DNA from: Methanomassiliicoccales archaeon RumEn M2
Lineage (GTDB): Archaea; Thermoplasmatota; Thermoplasmata; Methanomassiliicoccales; Methanomethylophilaceae
Direction: 5' to 3'
DNA: 64,000 nt
NCBI GenBank assembly: GCA_001421175.1
Contig: LJKL01000010.1
Coordinates: 1-64,000 of the forward strand
The notes beneath the pieces were generated by a model. The model was not told where the DNA came from. It ran no database searches and was given only the letters and a program-made list of their open reading frames with translations. How positions within the stretch are numbered: the stretch's first letter is position 1; each line of letters opens with the position of its first letter. The translations under genes were made by a program, and so were the position numbers. Below are positions 58,406 to 64,000 of the stretch, in pieces.

Positions 58406-59157
58406 TCGGAGTTTCATCAACAAGTTTCAGCGCGTACAGATTCGAAGATGTGTTGGAGGAGGTATCCAAGGAGTTCGAGCTCTGGGAGATCTTCTCGGAA
58501 GCGGAGCACTATGTGCAGAACATATCCGGCATGCTGGCGGTCATGGCGCCGTCCTATGACCTGAAGTACTCGGTGCATGCGCCCATATGCGATACCAACA
58601 TAGCGTCCCTCAATGAGAGGATGAGAGAGGCCTCCGTGCTGGATCTGATATCCCTGGTCGAGAGCGCTCTGACCCTCAATGTATCCACCATAACGGTTCA
58701 CCCCGGCGTCTATTCCCTTGTCGTCCCCGATCTGGAGGAGAAGTCCGTGGCCGCGGCCAAGAAGTCGCTAAGGACACTGGACAGGATAATGGCAGAGTAC
58801 GGCATAAAAGTGGCCGTGGAGAATATGCCGAATCTCGATTTCATGCTGGGAAGGACCCCCCAGGAGCTGGCGGATCTGGTGGAAGGGACCGAGCTGGGGA
58901 TATGCTTCGATATAGGCCACGCGAACACCGTGGGCGACATAGACGGTTTCATAGATCTCCTGGGCAGCAGGTTCGTCAACGTTCACCTGCATGACAATCG
59001 CGGCAAGATCGATGAGCACCTCGTCCTCGGAGAGGGCAACGTGGACTTCGGATCGGCCCTGAAGAAGCTGTCATCCTACAAAGGGAACTACGTCATAGAA
59101 TCTAGGGACTTCCCGTCTGCGGTTGAGTCAAGGGACATACTGCGTCAGATGCTTTGA
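58402..59157 (+). CDS. Sugar phosphate isomerase/epimerase-like TIM-barrel protein
   Basis: Xylose-isomerase-like / AP endonuclease 2-type barrel of 251 residues. SSTSFSAYRFEDVLEEVSKE at the start, YSVHAPICDTNIAS, TITVHPGVYSLVVPD, VAVENMPNLDFMLGRTPQEL, GICFDIGHANTVGDID, NVHLHDNRGKIDEHLVLGEG and VIESRDFPSAVES provide the metal-binding His/Glu/Asp set (ENMP, DIGHAN, HLHDN). The TTG at 58402, overlapping the DUF54 stop, is the likely start. The actual substrate is unknown. The stop overlaps the convergent protease gene by 13 bases. Confidence 0.85.
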   Translation: MIGVSSTSFSAYRFEDVLEEVSKEFELWEIFSEAEHYVQNISGMLAVMAPSYDLKYSVHAPICDTNIASLNERMREASVLDLISLVESALTLNVSTITVHPGVYSLVVPDLEEKSVAAAKKSLRTLDRIMAEYGIKVAVENMPNLDFMLGRTPQELADLVEGTELGICFDIGHANTVGDIDGFIDLLGSRFVNVHLHDNRGKIDEHLVLGEGNVDFGSALKKLSSYKGNYVIESRDFPSAVESRDILRQML

Positions 59158-59783
59158 TCCCCGGCGAACATATCCCTCAGGAATCTGGATGCCCGCAGCA
59201 TGTAGGATATGAGGAAGTAAAGGCCCAGGATCATCACCGGGAATACGATCATGCTTATGCTGTTGATCTCCGACCCGGAGAGCCAGGTTCCGGCGGACAT
59301 GAGATTCACGGTGAAGTGCAGCATTATTGATGCGTGCAGTCCGTACCTCGAGAAAAGGTAACCGCATCCCAGGCCGAAGGCGAAGGTGGGCAGGAACTTC
59401 CACAGGCCCCAGTTGGTAAGATGGCCGGCAGCGAACATGAAGGATGAGAACAGTATGAAGACCAGCACCGTCCTGTCTATCCCGAAACCTCCAAGTGCCA
59501 GCTTCCAGTTTCTGCCCTCTTTTCGAGTCAGGTAGGCGATCATCGAAACAGGCACCCCCAGCATCAGGAATCTGCAAAGGACCTCCTCCCAGACAGAGGC
59601 TTCCACAAGGGAGAAGAGCTGGGCCCAGGCAGGATAGCTGCCTATATCCAGAGATTCCAGCTCATAGCCCATCAGGATAACGATTAATACGACAGACATC
59701 TGGAAGGTCATAAGGGCCGCGAACAGCGTGGACACCCTGAAAAGCGCGGAGTCCTGGAACGGAAGATAATCCTTCTGGGTCAT
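59145..59783 (-). CDS. CPBP/CAAX-type intramembrane protease (possibly the C-terminal part of a larger gene)
   Basis: Membrane glutamyl protease (ABI/CPBP, Rce1-like). The active motif WEEVLCRFLM (EExxxR) is followed by FMFAAGHLTNWG and IMLHFTVNLMSAG with the two catalytic histidines, over about six membrane helices. ATG 59783 overlaps the stop of the upstream zinc-ribbon membrane protein as ATGA. In relatives the zinc ribbon, leading helices and protease often form one protein, and the upstream frame continues naturally into this one, so a further single-base error may have split one gene near 59780-59800. The alternative N terminus of the open frame up to 60023 is out of frame with the upstream gene and not protein-like. 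Confidence 0.75.
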   Translation of the reverse strand: MTQKDYLPFQDSALFRVSTLFAALMTFQMSVVLIVILMGYELESLDIGSYPAWAQLFSLVEASVWEEVLCRFLMLGVPVSMIAYLTRKEGRNWKLALGGFGIDRTVLVFILFSSFMFAAGHLTNWGLWKFLPTFAFGLGCGYLFSRYGLHASIMLHFTVNLMSAGTWLSGSEINSISMIVFPVMILGLYFLISYMLRASRFLRDMFAGDQSI

Positions 59784-60136
59784 TGCCTTGTGAATGTTTT
59801 CCGGGACGTCCCTAAAAGGAAGAAAGCTGATACGAAGCAGGCCGCCACCAGAAGCACGAAGTAAGTCTGAAGCGCGACCCCGCCTATCTCGAACAGATAG
59901 ACGATCGTTGGCACGATTATGAATATGTAGGTGCTGGCACTTCTCAGTCCATTGAGGGTCTCCGGGAAAAGCACTGCTATGCCTATCAGTTCGTATGATA
60001 TGATGTATGTGCAGATCAGGCACAGCAATGACCCAAGAACCAGACGCAGTGTGATGCGCCCTCTGAGGGCCTCTCCGCAGCCGGAGCAGAATCTGTCGCC
60101 CGCAGCGCGGTTCCAGTCACATCTGTCGCATGCCAT
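59780..60136 (-). CDS. Zinc-ribbon membrane protein (likely N-terminal part of the protease)
   Basis: 118 residues. An N-terminal zinc ribbon CDRCDWNRAAGDRFCSGCG is followed by three hydrophobic segments (LVLGSLLCLICTYIISYELI, STYIFIIVPTIVYLFEIGGV, TYFVLLVAACFVSAFFLL). It ends at the start of the CPBP protease frame. Either a separate coupled gene or the head of one zinc-ribbon CPBP protease split by an indel. Confidence 0.68.
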   Translation of the reverse strand: MACDRCDWNRAAGDRFCSGCGEALRGRITLRLVLGSLLCLICTYIISYELIGIAVLFPETLNGLRSASTYIFIIVPTIVYLFEIGGVALQTYFVLLVAACFVSAFFLLGTSRKTFTRQ

Positions 60137-60749
60137 ATGACTCCATCAGTATCCTTGCTATATCATCAGCCGTCTCGATCTCAATGAATGCGGCGATCCT
60201 CTTCCTTCTGTCAAGGGCCTCGTAAAGCTTCCCTGCCATACGATCCGCCCTCTCATGAGCCAGAGCATTAAATCCCTTTATCCTCCTGAAGCTGTTCTCG
60301 AAGTCCTTAGCGAAAGCTTCCGGGGAGGACATATCCAGACCGCCTTTGGCGGCCGATCTTATGAGGCTGCGCTCCTTCAAGGTCTCCAGGAGGGAGATGT
60401 TCCGGCAGTATGCTTCCGTATATTCAGCATCGTCCATGTCCGCCGGTATCAGGGGTATGCCCTTCTCGGCGCAGAGATCCACAAGGGCGCAGTATACTGG
60501 CGAAGGGGACCCTATCTTCCCGAAGGATGAGAGAAAGTGACCGTAGACCGCATCCGCATCGCTGATCTCAGCTTCTCCAAGCTCTGATCTGGCACCTATG
60601 GCTGATATGTCCTCGGGCCCCAGGGACGCGGCGGCGGCATCATAGCCTCCGTCCAGAAGGATACCGACCTTCGGCGATTCGGAAACGAGCCCCTTGACCA
60701 CAGGGACGATCTCGATGGTCCCCCTCTCCGAGCTCAGAGTCGGCATCAC
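60117..60749 (-). CDS. Conserved-looking archaeal protein of unknown function
   Basis: 210 residues, soluble, alpha/beta composition: GTIEIVPVVKGLVSESPKVG, ILLDGGYDAAAASLGPEDIS, SPVYCALVDLCAEKGIPLIP, ADMDDAEYTEAYCRN, then long helices (LDMSSPEAFAKDFENSFRRI, FNALAHERADRMAGKLYEAL) and a closing helix (TADDIARILMESYGM). The VPADMDD-like section and helical tail recall TraB/PrgY-like folds, but I would not assign that. It overlaps both neighbours (ATGA with the HTH gene upstream; 20 bases with the zinc-ribbon gene downstream), so it belongs to an HTH-unknown-membrane protease operon. Confidence 0.7.
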   Translation of the reverse strand: MMPTLSSERGTIEIVPVVKGLVSESPKVGILLDGGYDAAAASLGPEDISAIGARSELGEAEISDADAVYGHFLSSFGKIGSPSPVYCALVDLCAEKGIPLIPADMDDAEYTEAYCRNISLLETLKERSLIRSAAKGGLDMSSPEAFAKDFENSFRRIKGFNALAHERADRMAGKLYEALDRRKRIAAFIEIETADDIARILMESYGMRQM

Positions 60750-61687
60750 TCACCGCTCCGGTTCATCATCAGGTCGGTGAGCTGTCCTTTATCCTCCATA
60801 TGATTCAGCTCCATCTTGGTCACAACCACGGTGGATTTGATGTTCCCCGGGCTCCTCTCGTCGTCCACGACGATGATGGAGTGCTTCCCGAAGATGACCG
60901 AGATGTCGGATGCGAGGGCGGCCTTCTGCAGCATCTTGTCCGTCTCGCCTCCCAGGCCCGTCAGGATAACGGTTCTGTTGTCACGGGTTATGGCCTCGAA
61001 GGGGCTGCGTAATACGGGCGTTATGGAGAATCCCATTCCGAGCAGATGGTCCAGGACCGCGGATCCCGTCTTGTCGACTCCGGACAGCTCGTGCCTTCTC
61101 ACCTTATCGCCTCTGAATTCGAAGGGGTCCACGGGGCGTATTATAGGTGCGTCCAGATACTCCTCTATCCTCATGGCGGCATCTATCATCGCGCCCATGC
61201 CGGACTCGTACATCTGTATGGTCCTGCGGGATACCCCCGCGACCTCGGCCAGGGTTCCGAGGCTTATGTCCCTGCTCTCCCTGATGTCCTTCAGCAAAGC
61301 GCTGTCCAATCTGACGTACAATCCTCCGGGGGCGGCCATCACGAAGGGGGACTCATCCCTAAGGACGTAATCGCTCAGGGTCTCGGCGGATATGATCGGT
61401 ATATCGAAGCGCGAGTAAACGATACCCGGCTCCAGGACGCCTGCGCTGGATTTCTCCCCTATAACGAGGGGGGTGGCGCCCAGCATCTCGGCCAGTACCT
61501 TCATCTCCTCTCCGTTCTCACGGGAGAGGGCGTCCACGTTGCCGAGGACCTTGACTATGAGCATGATATCGCCCCTTCTTCCGACTATGTCGAAGCATAC
61601 GCTGCGAAGCGCCATAGGCGGGGAAAGTCTGTATCCCGCTCTTCCCAGAATCGTGCGGGTCGCGTCAATAAGGTTGTCTCTGCTCAC
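60746..61687 (-). CDS. HTH transcriptional regulator (archaeal COG1395-like)
   Basis: 313 residues. The N-terminal alpha/beta domain (GRRGDIMLIVKVLGNVDALS, MLGATPLVIGEKSSAGVLE, GIVYSRFDIPIISAETL) is followed by a Xre-like helix-turn-helix at about 135-190 (ISLGTLAEVAGVSRRTIQMY) and a C-terminal domain (HLLGMGFSITPVLRSPFEAI). This architecture matches the archaeal family of predicted regulators with N-terminal nuclease-like and central HTH domains. A TATA-like TAAATATTTATA lies directly before the start (around 61710-61722). It heads the operon with the unknown and protease-like genes. Confidence 0.85.
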   Translation of the reverse strand: MSRDNLIDATRTILGRAGYRLSPPMALRSVCFDIVGRRGDIMLIVKVLGNVDALSRENGEEMKVLAEMLGATPLVIGEKSSAGVLEPGIVYSRFDIPIISAETLSDYVLRDESPFVMAAPGGLYVRLDSALLKDIRESRDISLGTLAEVAGVSRRTIQMYESGMGAMIDAAMRIEEYLDAPIIRPVDPFEFRGDKVRRHELSGVDKTGSAVLDHLLGMGFSITPVLRSPFEAITRDNRTVILTGLGGETDKMLQKAALASDISVIFGKHSIIVVDDERSPGNIKSTVVVTKMELNHMEDKGQLTDLMMNRSGE

Positions 61688-61740
61688 GGCAGAACTCTAA
61701 CGTTCTGCACTTCTATAAATATTTAGGTGAGAGCAATAAT

Positions 61741-61766
61741 GGCGGCCTGGAGAGACCCAGACCGCC
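61741..61766 (-). terminator. Hairpin after rpl11
   Basis: On the minus strand GGCGGTCTGG and CCAGGCCGCC pair over 10 bp (one G-U) around the loop GTCTCT, 10 bases after the rpl11 stop. An AAAA precedes the stem and ATTATT follows. It closes the secE-spt5-rpl11 operon. Confidence 0.6.
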
Positions 61767-61775
61767 TTTTGGGTT

Positions 61776-62246
61776 TCAGAACCTGTCGTCGTACTCGCCG
61801 GCCTTGACGGCGGCCTGGAAGTCCTTGGGCTTCTTGCCGTCGATTGTTACGCCGACGGACACAGCGGCACCGGCGACCTCGAGGACCTTCGCCTTCTCGG
61901 TGGCTCCCAGAAGGGAGTCCTCCTTCATCTTGGCCAGTTTCTTAGCCTGATCAAGGGTGAGGTTGCCGACGAAATCCTTGCTGTTGTTGCTGGACCCTTT
62001 GGCGAGGTTGAGCTCGCTCTTTATCAGAGCGGACATCGGGGGCGTTCCCACCTTAATCTCAAAGGACTTGTCATCCGCTATGATTATCTTCACGGGGACC
62101 TTCATACCTGCGAAGACCTTCGTTTTCTCGTTAATGGCCGCTATTACCTGGCCGGTGTTCACTCCCTTCGGGCCCAGAGCGGGCCCCAGCGGCGGGCCTG
62201 CGGTCGCTTTTCCACCGTCTACCAACGCCTCAACTGTATCTACCAT
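61776..62246 (-). CDS. rpl11: Large-subunit ribosomal protein L11 (uL11)
   Basis: Binds the GTPase-associated centre of 23S rRNA. MVDTVEALVDGGKATAGPPL, GPALGPKGVNTGQVIAAINE, KVFAGMKVPVKIIIADDKSF, and the C-terminal RNA-binding part NLTLDQAKKLAKMKEDSLLG. The ATG at 62246 is favoured, with AAGGAGAG 8 bases upstream; an in-frame ATG at 62252 overlaps the spt5 stop. Unlike many archaeal operons, rpl1, rpl10 and rpl12 do not follow; a terminator-like hairpin does. Confidence 0.96.
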   Translation of the reverse strand: MVDTVEALVDGGKATAGPPLGPALGPKGVNTGQVIAAINEKTKVFAGMKVPVKIIIADDKSFEIKVGTPPMSALIKSELNLAKGSSNNSKDFVGNLTLDQAKKLAKMKEDSLLGATEKAKVLEVAGAAVSVGVTIDGKKPKDFQAAVKAGEYDDRF

Positions 62247-62248
62247 TC

Positions 62249-63058
62249 TCATCTCTCCTTTTCAATAACTCTGACGCTGTCACCATTGACCGTGAGCGGT
62301 ATGGGGACCATGGCTTCGATTAGCTCCACCCTGATCTCCTCCTTGCCCTGGTCGATGTACTGTACCCTGGCCTTCTCGCCTTTGAACGGACCGCTGATAA
62401 GCTCGACCAGATCCCCTTCCGCAATCCCCACGACGGTGGACAACGGGGTAAGGTAGTGGTCTATCTCGATCAGTCCGGTCTCACCTTCGATGAACGAGCG
62501 GGCCTTCCTTATGTCCCTGGCCTTCTCGCGCATACGGTCGGTGTTCATTCCCTCGACGAAGATGTATCCTCTCAGATTCGACGGGCTGAGCATGGCGTAT
62601 ATGTCCTTCTCGCCGATCAGCGCTTTGGCGCTGAGGCTGTCGACCACGCTCCTCTCCTGGTCTATCTGGGTCTTGAGGATCATTATGGATTGTACGGCCC
62701 TTGCGCCGAAGGTTATGCTGTTCTGGGCTCCTCCGCCGGAGGCAGTGACGGTGACGGAAACGAAATCCCCGTATCTGGCACCTTTCGGGCATATGACCTC
62801 AAGGTAGAACTCCTTAGGTTTGCCCGGAGGTATGTCCACCCTTGCCTCTTTCTTGCTGCGGTAGTTGTCCCATATGGGTCCCGCAGGCTCTCCGAACTCA
62901 ACGTTCCAGTCCGGGGAATCGGAGCCCTCGGGCCCCGTGGAAATATCGAAAGTGAATAGGACGTCTATGGCGTCGGTGGAGACCTCGAAGGGCCATTTCA
63001 CTGCCATTCCTGCGCCCAGGTCCTTGTTGTCATTGTTCCCGATTATCGAAAGCGACAT
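62249..63058 (-). CDS. spt5: Transcription elongation factor Spt5 (NusG) with an N-terminal extra domain
   Basis: RNA polymerase processivity factor. The NGN domain starts near residue 122 (SIMILKTQIDQERSVVDSL) and includes GYIFVEGMNTDRMREKARDI and FIEGETGLIEID. The KOW domain follows near 212 (GDLVELISGPFKGEKARVQY, IEAMVPIPLTVNGDSVRVIE). Archaeal Spt5 is usually about 150 residues; this protein is 269 from ATG 63058 (AGAGGG upstream). The first 120 residues (SLSIIGNNDNKDLGAGMAVK, then EARVDIPPGKPKEFYLEVIC and GDFVSVTVTASGGGAQNSIT) look like a beta-sandwich domain. It sits between secE and rpl11. Confidence 0.93.
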   Translation of the reverse strand: MSLSIIGNNDNKDLGAGMAVKWPFEVSTDAIDVLFTFDISTGPEGSDSPDWNVEFGEPAGPIWDNYRSKKEARVDIPPGKPKEFYLEVICPKGARYGDFVSVTVTASGGGAQNSITFGARAVQSIMILKTQIDQERSVVDSLSAKALIGEKDIYAMLSPSNLRGYIFVEGMNTDRMREKARDIRKARSFIEGETGLIEIDHYLTPLSTVVGIAEGDLVELISGPFKGEKARVQYIDQGKEEIRVELIEAMVPIPLTVNGDSVRVIEKER

Positions 63059-63072
63059 TTTATCCCTCTTGC

Positions 63073-63291
63073 TCAGAAGTAACCCGGAAGATAGGTCATC
63101 AGCCACATTATGGCGAACCCTGCAGCGCCGATCACTATTATGCCGAGGCCCGTGATCATGAGGATCTTCCGGTACTCGTCAGAGGTGGGCGTACGGGCCA
63201 TTTTCATTATCCTGCCGTACTTCCCCTTACCTATGCTGCGGAATTTGCTGTCTATCCGCTCCTGGTATCCGGAAATCTTGCTGCTGTCCAT
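63073..63291 (-). CDS. secE: Protein translocase SecE/Sec61-gamma subunit
   Basis: 72 residues: MDSSKISGYQERIDSKFRSI, KYGRIMKMARTPTSDEYRKI and a single C-terminal membrane helix (LGIIVIGAAGFAIMWLMTYL). The amphipathic RxPxxxEY element and one helix are typical. ATG 63291 is preceded by GAGGG; the ATG 9 bases upstream is also possible. First gene of secE-spt5-rpl11. Confidence 0.92.
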   Translation of the reverse strand: MDSSKISGYQERIDSKFRSIGKGKYGRIMKMARTPTSDEYRKILMITGLGIIVIGAAGFAIMWLMTYLPGYF

Positions 63292-63384
63292 CTCCCTCAT
63301 CTCCTGGCTTGCGTTACCGCATCCGTTCCGTCCCTTACCGTTACCACTGACATTAAGGGATGGAAACAACCCCATTACACAGCA

Positions 63385-63440
63385 ACCTCGGTTTAAAGGT
63401 TTCGGTGTCTGCACGGGGTGTGCAAAGCAATTATATATTG
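63385..63440. promoter_or_regulatory. Divergent promoter region for secE operon and small gene
   Basis: On the minus strand a TATA-like CCTTTAAACC at about 63391-63400 would give a secE mRNA leader of about 80 bases. On the plus strand AATTATATATTG (63429-63440) lies about 45 bases before the ATG at 63480. Confidence 0.45.
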
Positions 63441-63479
63441 AGTCCCGATTGGGCTTGACAGTTTAAAGCAGGTGGGCCG

Positions 63480-63644
63480 ATGGAAGAAGTTCTGTGCAGC
63501 ATCGAGATCATAAAAGAGAACAATGACTTTGTAGCAAAGATTCAGAGCGACCTCGGAGGCATACGCGAGTACAGGTCGGCATATTTCGAGGACGTGCTTG
63601 ATCAGTTCGTCATAGACCTTCAGGAAGAATTCGAGTCCATCTGA
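63480..63644 (+). CDS. Small acidic protein, 54 residues
   Basis: ATG 63480 with a GGTGG ribosome site 4 bases upstream, ending TGA at 63644. MEEVLCSIEIIKENNDFVAK, IQSDLGGIREYRSAYFEDVL, then DQFVIDLQEEFESI: mostly helical and acidic, with the look of a small archaeal conserved protein. It starts an operon with UPF0147. No function recognised. Confidence 0.72.
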   Translation: MEEVLCSIEIIKENNDFVAKIQSDLGGIREYRSAYFEDVLDQFVIDLQEEFESI

Positions 63645-63658
63645 TCGGAGCTGATTCA

Positions 63659-63937
63659 ATGGCAGCGGCATCGACAGAAAGCAAACTTAAACAGATATCA
63701 AACGAATTGGAGGCACGTCTGGCTAATGACAGCGGCGTGCCGAGGAACATAAGGAAAGGAGCGAATGATGCGGTGGCCCTCCTTATGGACAAGCAGAAAG
63801 AAACCGATCTCAAGGTATCCAGTGCGATAAGCATCCTGGCAGACCTTTCCAACGACTCCAACATCCCCATGGATTCCTGGAGCGTAATAATGCAGATTCT
63901 CTCAGAGCTCGAGATGGTTCTGAAATCCCTCAACTGA
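63659..63937 (+). CDS. UPF0147 family protein
   Basis: 92 residues: LANDSGVPRNIRKGANDAVA, LKVSSAISILADLSNDSNIP, WSVIMQILSELEMVL. The DSGVPRNIRK and NDSNIPMDSW segments are diagnostic for the archaeal UPF0147 family, a small helical protein of unknown role. Confidence 0.9.
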   Translation: MAAASTESKLKQISNELEARLANDSGVPRNIRKGANDAVALLMDKQKETDLKVSSAISILADLSNDSNIPMDSWSVIMQILSELEMVLKSLN

Positions 63938-63971
63938 TCCGCTGTTCCCGTGCACGGCCGTCATCAGGCAC

Positions 63972-63999
63972 CGGAGGCCCGGGCTCAAACCGGCCTCCG
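63972..63999 (+). terminator. Long GC hairpin after UPF0147
   Basis: CGGAGGCC pairs with GGCCTCCG, extended by a further GG/CC after a single-base bulge, loop GCTCAAA, 34 bases after the UPF0147 stop. What follows lies beyond the window, so a T tract cannot be checked. Confidence 0.5.
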
Positions 64000-64000
64000 A

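Noticed and set aside
59784..60023. N-terminal 80 codons of the open frame leading into the CPBP protease
   Set aside because: This stretch is out of frame with the zinc-ribbon membrane gene covering the same bases and has a His/Arg-rich composition unlike a protein start.
63972..63999. Partial tRNA at the window end
   Set aside because: TTTGAGC resembles a T loop, but the surrounding stem extends through the would-be acceptor arm as one hairpin and no CCA or anticodon arm is present.

Overview
The window reads as chromosomal DNA from a methanogenic archaeon of the Thermoplasmata, most likely order Methanomassiliicoccales (Methanomethylophilaceae-like). The clues are an HdrD-type heterodisulfide reductase, a bacterial-type gyrBA pair, a nine-gene A-type ATP synthase operon, archaeal replication genes (Orc1/Cdc6, MCM, PriS, PolD small subunit), archaeal translation genes (NMD3, Tsr3, TiaS, L18a/LX, prefoldin, FtsY), secreted proteins with InlB-like repeats as in gut-associated strains, and TATA/leaderless promoters. 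The taxonomic call is inference; no rRNA lies in the window. Genes are packed tightly on both strands, and no IS element, prophage or CRISPR array was seen.

Layout. 1-9.1 kb: partial cysteine desulfurase, HdrD with an unusual C-terminal extension, a first Lhr-like helicase, FAH-family hydrolase, RlmE, PurM, DUF531 and tRNA-Phe. 9.1-16.6 kb: gyrA/gyrB, thiC, tRNA-Thr, an OGG-like glycosylase and an HTH regulator. 16.6-31 kb: a very large second Lhr helicase, two secreted/anchored proteins, two-subunit fumarase, and an NMD3-DUF424-MCM group with a mini-intein in MCM. 31-39 kb: Tsr3 with a catalytically dead LMW-phosphatase-like partner, a C/D box sRNA with its own TATA box, a HPS/RraA-like fusion, HtpX, an MBL hydrolase, a TatD-like hydrolase, PriS and a radical SAM protein. 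39-44.6 kb: L18a/LX-prefoldin-FtsY, an M20 peptidase, a thiolase and TiaS. 44.6-47.4 kb: a probable replication origin, with orc1/cdc6 flanked by an inverted pair of ORB-like motifs. 47.5-58 kb: dCMP deaminase, the atpHIKECFABD operon with a small extra membrane gene at its end, and the PolD small subunit. 58-64 kb: an RNA-binding DUF54 protein, a TIM-barrel protein, a CPBP-type membrane protease region, an HTH regulator, and the secE-spt5-rpl11 operon with an unusually long Spt5.

A strong window-wide feature is that at least ten single-base indels split otherwise intact, highly conserved genes: thiC, the 16.2-kb HTH gene, the large lhr, tiaS (two), atpH, atpA, atpB and polD-small (two). Most lie in or beside short homopolymers. 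They look like assembly or sequencing errors rather than pseudogenes, and these genes are annotated across the breaks.

The most interesting biology is the ORB/orc1 origin (one ORB lies inside a signal peptidase reading frame), the C/D box sRNA whose D guide points by the N+5 rule at 16S C1402, the degenerate phosphatase coupled to Tsr3, Spt5 with an added N-terminal beta-rich domain, the HdrD C-terminal nuclease-fold-like tail, the HEN-less MCM intein lacking the block B histidine, and a Z-DNA-prone tract directly upstream of the gyrB TATA box.
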